Shown here in pieces: positions 8,317 to 17,001 of a DNA stretch of 64,000 nt. The DNA lies in NCBI RefSeq assembly GCF_023091245.1, contig NZ_JAHWXN010000001.1, positions 124,001-188,000 on the forward strand. The letters are read 5' to 3'. This stretch comes from Microbacterium croceum (GTDB taxonomy: Bacteria > Actinomycetota > Actinomycetes > Actinomycetales > Microbacteriaceae). A program made the position numbers and the translations under genes. The notes below the pieces were generated by a model that was not told the origin of the DNA, searched no databases, and was given only the letters and a program-made list of their open reading frames with translations. Every line of letters starts with the position of its first letter. Position 1 is the first letter of the stretch.

Positions 8317-9507
8317 TCAGCCGGCAGCTTCCTCCGGACGTTCGAGCACCTCGATCGCCGAGGTGTCGGGCTCGTACTCGTCGATGTGCCGCTCGTCCGG
8401 ACCGTCGTACAGCGACAGCGGACGGATCAGCGCGTTCGACGCCTGCTGTTCGACGATGTGCGCGGTCCATCCGGTGATGCGTGCGGCAACGAACAGCGGG
8501 GTGAAGGTGAGCGTGTCGAAGCCGATCAGGTTGTACGCCGGGCCCGAGGGGTAGTCCAGGTTCGGGTAGATGCCCTTGCGCCCGACGAACTCGCTCTCGA
8601 GCTTGTCGTACAGCTCGCCCACCTCCGGCCTGTCGTAGTGCGCGATGAGCGAGTCCAGCGCAGCCTTCATGGTCGGCACCCGTGAGTCGCCGCGCTTGTA
8701 CACGCGGTGGCCGAACCCCATGATCTTGCGCTTCTCGGCGAGCGCGGCATCGAGCCAGCCCTCGACCTGGTCGGCCGTGCCGATCTCGTCGAAGATGTGC
8801 ATGACGGCCTCGTTCGCGCCTCCGTGCAGCGGCCCCTTGAGCGCGCCGATCGCACCGACGACCGCCGAGTACAGGTCGCTGAGAGTCGACGTGATCACGC
8901 GGGCCGTGAACGTGGAGGCGTTGAAGGAGTGCTCCGCGTAGAGGATCATCGAGCGGTTGAACGCGTCGACCACCACCGGGTCCGGCTCCTCGCCGAACGT
9001 GAGCCAGAGGAAGTTCGCGGCGTAGTCGAGGTCGTCGCGCGGCTCGACGGGGGCGAGTCCCCGGCGACGCCGCTGCCCGTACGACACGATCGCGGGGAGC
9101 GCGGCGAACAGCGTGAGGCTGCGCTCCTGGTTCTGCTCCGGCGTGCCGACGGCATCGAGCACATTGGCGATGCCCGCGGTCTCGATCGCGCCGATCACGC
9201 TCACCGCGGTGCGCACCTCGTCCATCGGATGCGAGTCCAGGGGCAGCCGGTCGATCGCGTCCTTGACCGCGGGCGAGAGGGCGCGGTGCTGCCGCTCGGT
9301 CAGCCGGAACGCGGCCAGCTCTTCGCGTGTGGGCAGCTCGCCGTGCCACAGCAGGTACGCCACGGCCTCGAAGGACTGCGTCGCCGCCAGCTCCTGCACG
9401 GGGTAGCCGCGGTAGAGCAGGCTGTTCGTCTCGGGGTTGACCTTCGAGATCGCCGTCGTGTCGACGACGACGCCCGCGAGGCCCTTCTTGATGTCCGGCT
9501 CGGTCAT
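8317..9507 (-). CDS. prpC: 2-methylcitrate synthase / citrate synthase
   Basis: A 396-residue type II citrate synthase-family enzyme that condenses propionyl-CoA (or acetyl-CoA) with oxaloacetate, the first step of the methylcitrate cycle. Active-site segments are present: LKGPLHGGANE (His), MGFGHRVYK (His) and YPNLDYPSG (Asp). Its short length and the TEPDIKKGLAGVVVDTTAIS start match PrpC rather than the longer housekeeping GltA. The ATG at 9507 is 16 bp beyond the prpB stop, and it is the last gene of the regulator-prpD-prpB-prpC series, so propionate use is the assigned role. Confidence 0.93.
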   Translation of the reverse strand: MTEPDIKKGLAGVVVDTTAISKVNPETNSLLYRGYPVQELAATQSFEAVAYLLWHGELPTREELAAFRLTERQHRALSPAVKDAIDRLPLDSHPMDEVRTAVSVIGAIETAGIANVLDAVGTPEQNQERSLTLFAALPAIVSYGQRRRRGLAPVEPRDDLDYAANFLWLTFGEEPDPVVVDAFNRSMILYAEHSFNASTFTARVITSTLSDLYSAVVGAIGALKGPLHGGANEAVMHIFDEIGTADQVEGWLDAALAEKRKIMGFGHRVYKRGDSRVPTMKAALDSLIAHYDRPEVGELYDKLESEFVGRKGIYPNLDYPSGPAYNLIGFDTLTFTPLFVAARITGWTAHIVEQQASNALIRPLSLYDGPDERHIDEYEPDTSAIEVLERPEEAAG

Positions 9508-9523
9508 GTCACTCCTTCGTGGG

Positions 9524-10423
9524 TTACCGCTCGAGTGTGAAGTTGAAGACCCCGGAGTCGAAGTGGTTGTACGACTCGTAGTCGATGAGGTCGTAGAGAT
9601 CGGCGCGGTGCTGCATCTCGCCGAGCTTCGAGGTCAGATGCCCCTCGTCGTTCAGCGTATCGAGAGCACGGCCCGCCGCGCCCATCGCGATGCGCAGCAG
9701 CGACACGGGCCAGATCACGATCCGCACCCCGGCGCTCTGCAGCTGCGCGCTCGAGAAGAGCTCGCTCTTGCCGAACTCCGTCATGTTCGCCAGGATCGGC
9801 ACGTCCAGCGCGTTCGCCATGACCTCGAACTCGTCGAGCGTGCGCATGGCCTCAGGGAAGATCGCGTCGGCCCCGGCATCCACCAGCGCCTTGGCACGGT
9901 CGATCGCGGCGTCAAGTCCCTCCACGGCCCGGATGTCGGTGCGCGCCATCAGCAGGAAGTTCTCGTCGCGGCGCGCGTCGGCGGCGGCACGGATGCGCTT
10001 GACCGCCGTGTCCTCGTCGACCACGCTCTTGCCGTCGAGGTGCCCGCAGCGCTTGGGGTTGACCTGGTCCTCGATGTGCATGCCGGCGAGGCCCGCATCC
10101 TCGAGCTCCTGGATCGTGCGCGCGACGTTCATCGGTTCGCCGAAGCCGGTGTCGGCATCGACGATCGCGGGCAGGTCGGTCATGCGGGCGATCTGCTTGG
10201 CTCGACCGGCGACCTCGGTCAGGGTCGTGAGGCCGATGTCGGGGAGCCCGAGGTCGGCGGCGAGCACGGCGCCGGAGATGTAGACGCCGTCGAAGCCCTT
10301 CTGCTCGATGAGGCGGGCGCTCAGCGGATTGAACGCCCCGGGGAAGCGCAGCAGCTCGCCGCTCGCGAGCCGCTCCCGGAACAGCCGCCGCTTCTCGGCC
10401 GGGGTGGTGGTGGAGTACAGCAT
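9524..10423 (-). CDS. prpB: 2-methylisocitrate lyase
   Basis: A 299-residue isocitrate lyase-superfamily enzyme that splits 2-methylisocitrate into pyruvate and succinate. The catalytic KRCGH loop is present, with Mg-binding VDADTGFGEP and HIEDQ segments. The ATG at 10423 follows a strong GAGAGGAGAG site; the open frame continues upstream only into a spacer repeat. It stands 145 bp from the prpD stop, and that gap holds a dispersed inverted repeat (10450-10546), unusual inside a catabolic operon. Confidence 0.95.
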   Translation of the reverse strand: MLYSTTTPAEKRRLFRERLASGELLRFPGAFNPLSARLIEQKGFDGVYISGAVLAADLGLPDIGLTTLTEVAGRAKQIARMTDLPAIVDADTGFGEPMNVARTIQELEDAGLAGMHIEDQVNPKRCGHLDGKSVVDEDTAVKRIRAAADARRDENFLLMARTDIRAVEGLDAAIDRAKALVDAGADAIFPEAMRTLDEFEVMANALDVPILANMTEFGKSELFSSAQLQSAGVRIVIWPVSLLRIAMGAAGRALDTLNDEGHLTSKLGEMQHRADLYDLIDYESYNHFDSGVFNFTLER

Positions 10424-10449
10424 CAGTTCTCTCCTCTCGGTGCGGCTCG

Positions 10450-10546
10450 GTTCACAACTCCGCAAGAATCATTGCCTACGAGGAGAGCGACGACGAGATC
10501 ACGCGGATCATGCGCGCTGCACGCCGATCTTTGAGGAGTTGTGAAC
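10450..10546. repeat. Dispersed inverted repeat, GTTCACAACTCC family, copy A (97 bp)
   Basis: Starts GTTCACAACTCCGCAAGA and ends with the near-reverse-complement TTTGAGGAGTTGTGAAC, leaving an unrelated centre of about 55 nt. It sits between prpD and prpB, both on the minus strand. Three other copies in this window (30777, 37184, 41879) share the arms but not the centre. No target-site duplication is visible. Confidence 0.85.
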
Positions 10547-10568
10547 AGCTCCCCGATCCGCGCCCGCA

Positions 10569-12095
10569 TCAGAACAGCCCGGACGGCGCCGGGGCGGCCT
10601 CGAGCAGCCCGGGCTTCGCGACGATGGACAGCTCGCCGACCTCCGCGGCCGTGAGCTCCGGCAGACGCTGCACGAGCGCGAGGAACCGCTCGATCTCGGC
10701 CGGCTCCAGCACCGGCTCCGCCAGCAGACGGAACTTCGCGATGTAGTTCTCGCGGGCGAACGGCCGGGCGCCGAGCGGATGTGCGTCCGCCACCGCGATC
10801 TCGTCGACCACGGTCGAGCCGTCGGTGAGGCGGAACTCCACCCGACCGCCGAACGCCTTCACGTCAGGGTCCTCGGAGTGGTATCGGCGGGTCCACTCGG
10901 CATCCTCCGCCGTGGTGATCTTGTGCCACAGCGCGACCGTGTCGGGCCGCGCCGCACGCTCAGGGGCGTAGGAGTCGACGTGGTGCCACCCGCCGTCCTG
11001 CAGCGCGACCGCGAAGATGTACGGGATCGAGTGATCGAGCGTCTCGCGCGACGCCGTGGGGTCGTACTTCTGCGGGTCGTTGGCGCCCGAGCCGATCACG
11101 TAGTGCGTGTGGTGGCTGGTGTGCAGCACGACCTGTGCGATGTTCGCGGGGTCGCGCAGCGCAGGGTTCTCGGTGCCGAGCTTGCGGGCCAGGTCGATCC
11201 ACGCCTGCGCCTGGTACTCGGCCGAGTGCTCCTTCGTGTAGGAGTCCAGGATCGCCCGCTTGGGCTCGCCCGGCGCAGGCAGCGGCACCTCGTACGCGGC
11301 ATCCTTGCCGTCGAGCATCCAGGCGATCACGCCGTCTTCGCCCTCGTAGATCGGAGCGGGGCTGGTCTGTCCGCGCATCGCCCTGTCGACCGCTTCGACG
11401 GCCATCTTGCCGGCGAAGGCGGGGGCGTGCGCCTTCCAGGTGGAGATCTCGCCCTTGCGGCTCTGCCTGGTCGCCGTGGTCGTGTGCAGCGCCTGGCCGA
11501 CGGCCTGGTAGATCGTCTCGACGTCGAGGCCGAGCAGGGTGCCGATACCGGCGGCGGCCGACGGGCCGAGGTGCGCGACATGATCGATCTTGTGCTTGTG
11601 CAGGCAGATCGCACGCACCAGGTCCATCTGGATCTCGTAGCCCGTCGCGATGCCGCGGACCAGCGCACGGCCGTCCTTGCCGGTGTGCTGCGCGACCGCC
11701 AGGATCGGCGGGATGTTGTCGCCGGGGTGCGAGTACTCCGCCGCCAGGAACGTGTCGTGGTAGTCGAGCTCACGCACGGCCACACCGTTGGCCCAGGCCG
11801 CCCACTCGGGGCTGGTGCGGTGGTCGAGAGCGGCACCGTACAGGTTCGCGCCCACGCCGCCCGTCGAGACCGGGTGGCTGAACGCCTGCGCACGCGCCGC
11901 GTTGATCGGGCCGCGGGTGAGAGACGCCGCCGCCACCGCGGCGTTATCGATGATGCGGTTGATGATCATGTCGACCACGGGCTGCTCGACCTCGACCTGG
12001 TCGGCGGCGACCTCGGCGATCTTCCAGGCGAGCTGCTCGGAGCGTGCGAGGTTCTCTTCGCTGCGGTGGACGCGGACGTGATGCGTGACGGTCAT
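10569..12095 (-). CDS. prpD: 2-methylcitrate dehydratase
   Basis: A 508-residue MmgE/PrpD-family enzyme that dehydrates 2-methylcitrate to 2-methyl-cis-aconitate without an iron-sulfur cluster. Family segments include [37 protein letters not shown] (in parts) and [20 protein letters not shown] (in parts). Its ATG overlaps the stop of the upstream GntR gene (ATGA at 12092-12095), so regulator and enzyme are translated together. No acnD or prpF is present, fitting the PrpD-type rather than AcnD-type cycle; hydration back to 2-methylisocitrate would fall to a housekeeping aconitase. Confidence 0.95.
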   Translation of the reverse strand: MTVTHHVRVHRSEENLARSEQLAWKIAEVAADQVEVEQPVVDMIINRIIDNAAVAAASLTRGPINAARAQAFSHPVSTGGVGANLYGAALDHRTSPEWAAWANGVAVRELDYHDTFLAAEYSHPGDNIPPILAVAQHTGKDGRALVRGIATGYEIQMDLVRAICLHKHKIDHVAHLGPSAAAGIGTLLGLDVETIYQAVGQALHTTTATRQSRKGEISTWKAHAPAFAGKMAVEAVDRAMRGQTSPAPIYEGEDGVIAWMLDGKDAAYEVPLPAPGEPKRAILDSYTKEHSAEYQAQAWIDLARKLGTENPALRDPANIAQVVLHTSHHTHYVIGSGANDPQKYDPTASRETLDHSIPYIFAVALQDGGWHHVDSYAPERAARPDTVALWHKITTAEDAEWTRRYHSEDPDVKAFGGRVEFRLTDGSTVVDEIAVADAHPLGARPFARENYIAKFRLLAEPVLEPAEIERFLALVQRLPELTAAEVGELSIVAKPGLLEAAPAPSGLF

Positions 12096-12760
12096 TTCAC
12101 ACCTTCGGGGTTGGCTGTCAGGGAGTCGAGGATGCCGGTGAGCGCGTTGTGCAGGTGCACGTGCGTGGCGTGGGCGGCGAGGTCGCCGTCGCGGGCGGCG
12201 AGCGCCTGGGCGATCGTGCGGTGCTCGGAGGCGGATGCGGCGAGCCGGTCGGGCTTGTCGCGCGCCATGCGCCGCACCCGTACGAGGTGCGTGCGCACGG
12301 TGCGCAGAGCCGAGGCGATGTAGTCGTTGGCCACGGCCTCATCGAGGGCCGCGTCGAAGCGCGCGATCAGGGCGTAGTACGCGTCGCGCCCCGCGTCAGC
12401 CGTCAGGTCGACGTGCGCGAACTCCTCGGCGAGCGCCGCGAACAGAGCGGCGTCGCCGCGGGAGGCGGCGAGACGCGCGGAGGTCTCCTCCAATGCGCGG
12501 CGGATCTCGAACAGGGCGCGGATGTCGTCGGCATCCAGTCCCGCCACGACGGTGACGCGCGGCGACTGCTGCACGACGAGTCCGTCGGCTGCGAGTCGGC
12601 GCAGCGCCTCGCGCATCGGCGTGCGGCTGACGCCGAGCCGCTCGGCCTGCTCCACCTCGCCCAGCACGGTGCCGGCGGCGAGCGCTCCGGACTGGATGCC
12701 GTCGAGCAGCGCCGCGTAGGCACGATCGCCGGCCGTGGTGCGCTCGACGGGAAGGGTCAT
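12092..12760 (-). CDS. GntR/FCD regulator of the methylcitrate operon
   Basis: A 222-residue GntR regulator: winged helix in residues 1-75 ([20 protein letters not shown]) and an FCD sensor with the metal-site histidines in [10 protein letters not shown] and HVDLTADAG. It is the first gene of the prp operon and is translationally coupled to prpD. Two GTATAC-centred palindromes lie just upstream of its start at 12768-12828. It probably represses its own operon until a methylcitrate-cycle intermediate is bound; this differs from the sigma-54 type PrpR of enterobacteria. Confidence 0.88.
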   Translation of the reverse strand: MTLPVERTTAGDRAYAALLDGIQSGALAAGTVLGEVEQAERLGVSRTPMREALRRLAADGLVVQQSPRVTVVAGLDADDIRALFEIRRALEETSARLAASRGDAALFAALAEEFAHVDLTADAGRDAYYALIARFDAALDEAVANDYIASALRTVRTHLVRVRRMARDKPDRLAASASEHRTIAQALAARDGDLAAHATHVHLHNALTGILDSLTANPEGVK

Positions 12761-12767
12761 CCCCTCA

Positions 12768-12828
12768 GTGTATACACAATGGCGCCCATCAGGGGGTTGT
12801 GGTCCGAGAATTACCCCATGCCGTATAC
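12768..12828. promoter_or_regulatory. Paired GTATAC operators before the prp operon
   Basis: GTGTATACAC at 12768-12777 is a perfect 10-bp palindrome eight bases above the regulator start codon. A second GTATAC core lies at 12823-12828. Centres are 53 bp apart, close to five helical turns. GntR/FCD proteins often bind TnGTATACnA-like sites, so autoregulation by the adjacent GntR is likely. Confidence 0.55.
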
Positions 12829-12841
12829 ATTCAGAACGCGA

Positions 12842-13391
12842 TCATGCTTTCTGCCGCGAGTACGGATGCCAGTGCTCCATGAGCGCCGAGATCATCACCC
12901 CGCCAGCCGGCGTCGCCGCGGGCACGGGCTCGAAGACGATCCCGTCAGCGGCGAGATCGGCGAGCACCGCCGCCCGCAGTGCAACGATGCGCGCGCGGGC
13001 GCCACCCGGCGACGACGAGGACGACGAGATCCGCCAGCGCAGAGAAGCCCACGAGCACCGCGAGCAGCACCTCCGTCTTGGCTGGTTCGCTGCGGAACCC
13101 GCTGGCGACCGCGGCGGACACAGCTCCCGCGAGGAGTGCGACGAACAGCACCGGGACCGTCCAGCCGCCATGCGGACTCCGGGCGCCGTACTCCCGCCTC
13201 ATCCGACGTCGGCACTCGCGCCAGGCTTCGACGGCCGCCTCATTCGCGTCCGCCCAGATCCGGAGTGCGAGGTCCCTGTGCCCGACGACGCCGAAGACCG
13301 CGCGCTCGACCTCTTTCGCATCGATGTGCGCGCGATTGGTCGGCAGATTCGAGCGCGTATGCGCGACCTGCTCGGTGAGCCCCTCAGGCAT
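12842..13391 (-). pseudogene. Broken paralogue of the adjacent four-helix membrane protein
   Basis: The frame from ATG 13391 gives a region matching residues 25-130 of the neighbouring 13384-14184 protein (DLALRIWADANEAAVEAW versus DLALEAWHSAREAAEKAR; EYGARSPHGGW versus QYGARNPHWGW; two membrane helices). It then reaches a stop at 12945. The homologous C-terminus (ATPAGGVMISALMEHW versus TTPAGGVIITVILGTW) continues in another frame to 12842. About 100 residues of the middle, including two membrane helices, are missing. This is best explained by internal deletion plus frameshift of a tandem duplicate. The front half, 148 residues, could still be made because its start overlaps the upstream stop by 8 nt. 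Confidence 0.75.
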
Positions 13392-14184
13392 CCGATTCTC
13401 GGAGCACCTCGGGTATCCAGGTCCCCAGGATCACGGTGATGATCACGCCGCCCGCCGGTGTCGTTTCGTCGACCGGCGCCCCGGCCGGCAGCTGACCGCG
13501 GGCCCCTGTGATCGCCGCACGCTCCGGCTCGCTCAATCGATCGGTGAGATCCGCCTGCATCCGCTCGCCGATCGCCGCGACCTCTGGACGCATGCGCGCG
13601 AGCGCCACGTTGATGGCGGTGTCGATCTCTTCGGCGCCTTCGGGATCGGCCGCACGCGCGGCGAAGTAGGCGATGAGTGCTCCGGCCCCGATCACCGCAG
13701 CACCGATCACCGCGGGAGCAGTCGACAGACCGTGAGAGACCTGGAACGCGGCGGCAGCGACAAGGGCGACCGTGACGATCACCTGCGAGCGAAACGCTCC
13801 CCGACTCATCGGACGGAATCGACTCGCGAGGATGACGATGAGGTCACCGAATGCGGCGACCGCAGCGAGCGCTGTCGCGGCCGCCGCCGTCTCTGCGGGG
13901 TCGAATCGGAACCCGCTGGTGAGCACGGCCGCCGCAGCCGCGCACAGCGCCGCGCCGAGCAGGACGAACGAAGCCCATCCCCAGTGCGGGTTCCGCGCAC
14001 CGTACTGAGCCCGCAACCACGCCCAGCAATCCTTCCGCGCCTTCTCGGCCGCCTCTCGGGCGGAATGCCAGGCCTCGAGAGCAAGGTCCTTGCGACCGAT
14101 GCTCTCGAAGGCGTTCATCTCCGCCGTCGCGGCGTCGAGGAGCTCGCGCTGCGTGGGACGGGCCGAGGTCCGTTCAGCCGACAT
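13384..14184 (-). CDS. Hypothetical four-helix membrane protein in a type VII-like cassette
   Basis: A 266-residue protein: an N-terminal helical soluble part (about 1-68), two membrane helices near 70-120, two more near 130-175, and a cytosolic or exposed C-terminal part ending TTPAGGVIITVILGTWIPEVL. I picked ATG 14184, six bases after AGAAGGAG. It overlaps the end of the upstream gene by 11 nt. I recognise no named family. Its duplicated relative directly downstream, and its place in a run of genes led by a WXG100-like protein, suggest a structural or accessory role in that cassette. Confidence 0.7.
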   Translation of the reverse strand: MSAERTSARPTQRELLDAATAEMNAFESIGRKDLALEAWHSAREAAEKARKDCWAWLRAQYGARNPHWGWASFVLLGAALCAAAAAVLTSGFRFDPAETAAAATALAAVAAFGDLIVILASRFRPMSRGAFRSQVIVTVALVAAAAFQVSHGLSTAPAVIGAAVIGAGALIAYFAARAADPEGAEEIDTAINVALARMRPEVAAIGERMQADLTDRLSEPERAAITGARGQLPAGAPVDETTPAGGVIITVILGTWIPEVLRESDA

Positions 14185-14743
14185 GCTCATCTCCTTCTGC
14201 GACATCGAACGTCGCCACCACCTGCTCGGCCAGCCCCTGGGCCACGGCCGCGGCGAGGGGCGTGAGCGACGACAGAGCGGCCACGACACAGCGCCCGCGC
14301 ACCTCCGCCACGTACACCGTCGACACCGTCTGGGGCAGCGCGATGGTCTCGTCGCCGAGGGAGCCCTGCTCATCGAGGAGGGTCACCCGCCAACCGGCGA
14401 CGCCATCAAGATCGAACGACAGCGATTCCCCTGGCCACGGACTCGGCACGAGCGCCTCGGCGATGCCGACCGCACCCTCGCCGCTCGCGGGAGCGGGGAC
14501 GCCGTCGAGAGCCGCGATACCGAGCATCGCGTACAGCTCAGCGGCCGGGTCGCACAGCAGGAGAACCGCGCTCAGATCGGTGTCGACGCGTGCACCGATC
14601 GCCAGCGCGGATGCCGTCGCCACCGCTTCCCGCGCAGCCTCGGGCGCCGTGGCGACCTGCCGCTCGTACCAGGCGGCGACCTCGTCCGGCCCCGGAACGG
14701 TCTGCCAGATATCAGGATCGGCCCGCATCGTCAGCTCAGCCAC
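14174..14743 (-). CDS. Hypothetical protein of the type VII-like cassette
   Basis: A 189-residue soluble protein with no signal peptide or membrane helix that I can see. It has an alpha/beta pattern (SAVLLLCDPAAELYAMLGIAAL; GWRVTLLDEQGSLGDET). Together with the similarly sized next protein it has the look of a secretion accessory or adaptor, but I do not recognise a family. It overlaps the genes on both sides (8 nt upstream, 11 nt downstream), so it is part of the same transcript as the WXG100-like gene. Confidence 0.65.
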   Translation of the reverse strand: MAELTMRADPDIWQTVPGPDEVAAWYERQVATAPEAAREAVATASALAIGARVDTDLSAVLLLCDPAAELYAMLGIAALDGVPAPASGEGAVGIAEALVPSPWPGESLSFDLDGVAGWRVTLLDEQGSLGDETIALPQTVSTVYVAEVRGRCVVAALSSLTPLAAAVAQGLAEQVVATFDVAEGDEHVG

Positions 14744-15344
14744 GACGCCACCTCACGCTGGCCACGATGCCGTCGCACAGCAGCGAGATCGCCCGCAGAC
14801 CCTCGTCGGGAACCTGCGCTCCCGCGGCGCCGCGCAGGATCTGCGAGCGGAACATCAGTCCGACGGCCGGGTGCCCGGGCACCGGGATCAGGTATCCGAC
14901 ACCTGCGACATCGACCTCTCCCCCCTCGACCGCGCTCTTCGCGTCCATCTGCCAGCGCAGGATCGTGCCGGAGGGGTCGAGTGGGGTCGCACCGCGGTTC
15001 GCGATCAGGCCGCTCCCGACATCCTGCAGCAACCCACCGACGGGCGCGCGAAGCCAGGAAGCGACGAGGCTCACCGGCACGAAGTCCTCAGGGTCGGCCC
15101 CCGCGGGCGCGAACACGCGAACGATCTCAGCACGCGAGGCCTCGGCGCCTGCGGCCTGCATCATCTCGTCGACCCGGGCGCGCATCATGGCGCGATTCGC
15201 GACCGGGAAGCGATCTAGCATCGCGTCGAGACGCGGTCGCATCGAGGTGAAGGAGGCGTCCGTCGCCTCCCACCCGGCCGGCAGCAGGACGGCGAAGGCA
15301 GGCATGCCCGCAGATCCCCCGACGAGTTCGGCGCGCAACGACAT
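14736..15344 (-). CDS. Hypothetical protein of the type VII-like cassette
   Basis: A 202-residue protein beginning MSLRAELVGGSAGMPAFAVLLPAGWE. It appears soluble, with a central segment ASWLRAPVGGLLQDVGSGL and a closing beta-rich part around VAGVGYLIPVPGHPAVGLMF. Composition and layout are compatible with an adaptor-like protein, but no family can be named. It follows the 403-residue helical protein by 54 bp and overlaps the next gene by 8 nt. Confidence 0.65.
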   Translation of the reverse strand: MSLRAELVGGSAGMPAFAVLLPAGWEATDASFTSMRPRLDAMLDRFPVANRAMMRARVDEMMQAAGAEASRAEIVRVFAPAGADPEDFVPVSLVASWLRAPVGGLLQDVGSGLIANRGATPLDPSGTILRWQMDAKSAVEGGEVDVAGVGYLIPVPGHPAVGLMFRSQILRGAAGAQVPDEGLRAISLLCDGIVASVRWRRG

Positions 15345-15398
15345 CGGAGCCTCCCTGGAATCGACCGGCGTCGAATGCCGGTATCGAGCCTAACGGCA

Positions 15399-16610
15399 CT
15401 AGCTCAGCGCGCTGTTGACACCGGCGAGGGTGCCGAGGAACCTCACGTAGACGTCGGCCGCCCCGCCGATCGCCTGCGCGGCGTTGGTCGGATTCCCCGC
15501 GAGCGCCTGCCATCCTGCACGCCACCCGTCGACGCGTACGTTGCCTTGAAGGAGGAACTTGGGAGTGTAGAGAACTCGCATGAGGTTCTGCGAGTTCAGA
15601 CCATGCGCCCCCTCGAAGAGATCCGGGATCCGGGTCTTCAGGAAGTCATCGAGCTTGCTGCCGTACTGGGCGAAGTCGTCTCCGGCGATCCGGAAGACCG
15701 CCGTGAGCTGCGGGAACTTGCCGGGGTTGACGAACGTCGCGAACTTGGCGAGCTTGCCGAACGGGATGATGCCGACCGCAGCGAGCGCGACGCTCTGCCA
15801 GTCGCCACGACCGGCGTTCAGCTTGGCGATCTCGCCGAGCAGACTGAGCACGCCCGCGACCGCCGCGAGCACGCCGGCGAGGAGGGCGAGCGGCCCCGTG
15901 ACGACGAACGCGACGATGATGAGGAGGATACCGACGACGAGGAGCACCGCGAGCATCGCCTCGACGAACGGCATCGAGTTGTCCCAGAAGCTGTCGGAGA
16001 CGCCGTCCTCGTTGACCTTCTCGAGGCCGGAGCACGCCGCCTCATAGGCCCCCTCCCACGTCTCGGTCGGCGCATCGAAGCCTGACCAGTAGTACTCCCA
16101 GTCCTCGACCGCCGCATCGAAGGCTGCCTGCTCCGAGGCGTCACTGGGCGCCGTACCGGTCTGCTCGACATCGTTGCGCTCGTTGCGCTCCCACTCGCGC
16201 TTCTCCGCCGTGGCACCTCCGAGCGCGAGAGATGCAGCGCGCACCTCTTCCCAGGTCCGCTCGGCCCCGCTGACTCTCCACCCCGTCGCACCCTGGGCCG
16301 TCTCCAGGCTGCGTCCGTATGCGGCGAGCGCCTCCCCGCTCGGGCGGTACCTCTTGGCCGCGGTCGACAGGTCGGCGTGCACCTTCTTCGCCTGTTCGCG
16401 GATCGCCTCGAAGGACTCCCCCTTGCCGACGGTGCCGTCGGCGAAGAGCTCGAGCGTGAGGGCTGCGCTCGCCATCTTCTGGCCCAGGTCCTCGATGGCG
16501 GTGGCGTGCGCGGCGATCGAGGACGGCGAACCGTCGATCGACCTGACTTCACGTCCGCCGGGCGTGTGCGGCATGTCCGCCCGTGAGTAGAGGAAGGAGT
16601 TCTCGGTCAC
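15399..16610 (-). CDS. Large helical membrane protein, type VII secretion substrate-like
   Basis: A 403-residue protein. Residues 25-110 are helical and WXG100/LXG-like (SIAAHATAIEDLGQKMASAAL, then a second long helix). Residues 115-210 are charged and partly coiled coil. Two hydrophobic helices follow at about 218-260 (LAVLLVVGILLIIVAFVV; LLAGVLAAVAGVLSLL). The tail, 265-403, is soluble. The layout, an Esx-like head, a membrane part and a variable tail, resembles secreted effectors or pore-forming substrates of type VII systems. Its start overlaps the stop of the WXG100-like gene by 4 nt, the usual partner arrangement. No toxin motif is recognised in the tail. Confidence 0.7.
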   Translation of the reverse strand: MTENSFLYSRADMPHTPGGREVRSIDGSPSSIAAHATAIEDLGQKMASAALTLELFADGTVGKGESFEAIREQAKKVHADLSTAAKRYRPSGEALAAYGRSLETAQGATGWRVSGAERTWEEVRAASLALGGATAEKREWERNERNDVEQTGTAPSDASEQAAFDAAVEDWEYYWSGFDAPTETWEGAYEAACSGLEKVNEDGVSDSFWDNSMPFVEAMLAVLLVVGILLIIVAFVVTGPLALLAGVLAAVAGVLSLLGEIAKLNAGRGDWQSVALAAVGIIPFGKLAKFATFVNPGKFPQLTAVFRIAGDDFAQYGSKLDDFLKTRIPDLFEGAHGLNSQNLMRVLYTPKFLLQGNVRVDGWRAGWQALAGNPTNAAQAIGGAADVYVRFLGTLAGVNSALS

Positions 16611-16915
16611 TTCTTCGGCTCCATGCTCCTGGCGAGCTCGAGGTCGGCCTCACGCCACCCCTCGCGCGCGTCATCGATGCGGGTCTTCATCTCTTCGAGC
16701 TCACGGCGCAGCGTCTCGCGCTTGTCGTCCCAGGCGGACTCGAACTCGTCGGCGGCGCGAGCAAGTCTCGTGTCCCCCATCGGCTCGCCGATCGCCTCGA
16801 GGAGCCTGCTGGTGCGCGCGCCGGCACCCTCGTCGCCGAACTCGCCCATGATCACGCCGAGCGCCTCACTCAGCGCCCGCATCGACTCGAGCGGGATGTC
16901 CACTCCATCTGCCAT
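16607..16915 (-). CDS. WXG100-like (ESAT-6 family) small helical protein
   Basis: A 102-residue, fully helical protein with two long helices split near residue 45 and an FESAWDDK turn where the WXG motif normally sits; the Gly is replaced by Asp. Size, hairpin layout and 4-nt overlap with the larger downstream protein fit an Esx-type partner that is secreted as a heterodimer. The gene opens a compact minus-strand series down to 13384. No EccC ATPase or other secretion machinery lies in the window, so the apparatus must be elsewhere if this is a true substrate. Confidence 0.65.
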   Translation of the reverse strand: MADGVDIPLESMRALSEALGVIMGEFGDEGAGARTSRLLEAIGEPMGDTRLARAADEFESAWDDKRETLRRELEEMKTRIDDAREGWREADLELARSMEPKK

Positions 16916-17001
16916 GTCGCCCCCTCCGTACTGCCGAGGCCAGCATAAGTGGTGCCTCCGAACGCCCGCGATGGGGAGAAGGACCCATCGCGGCCCCTCG
17001 G

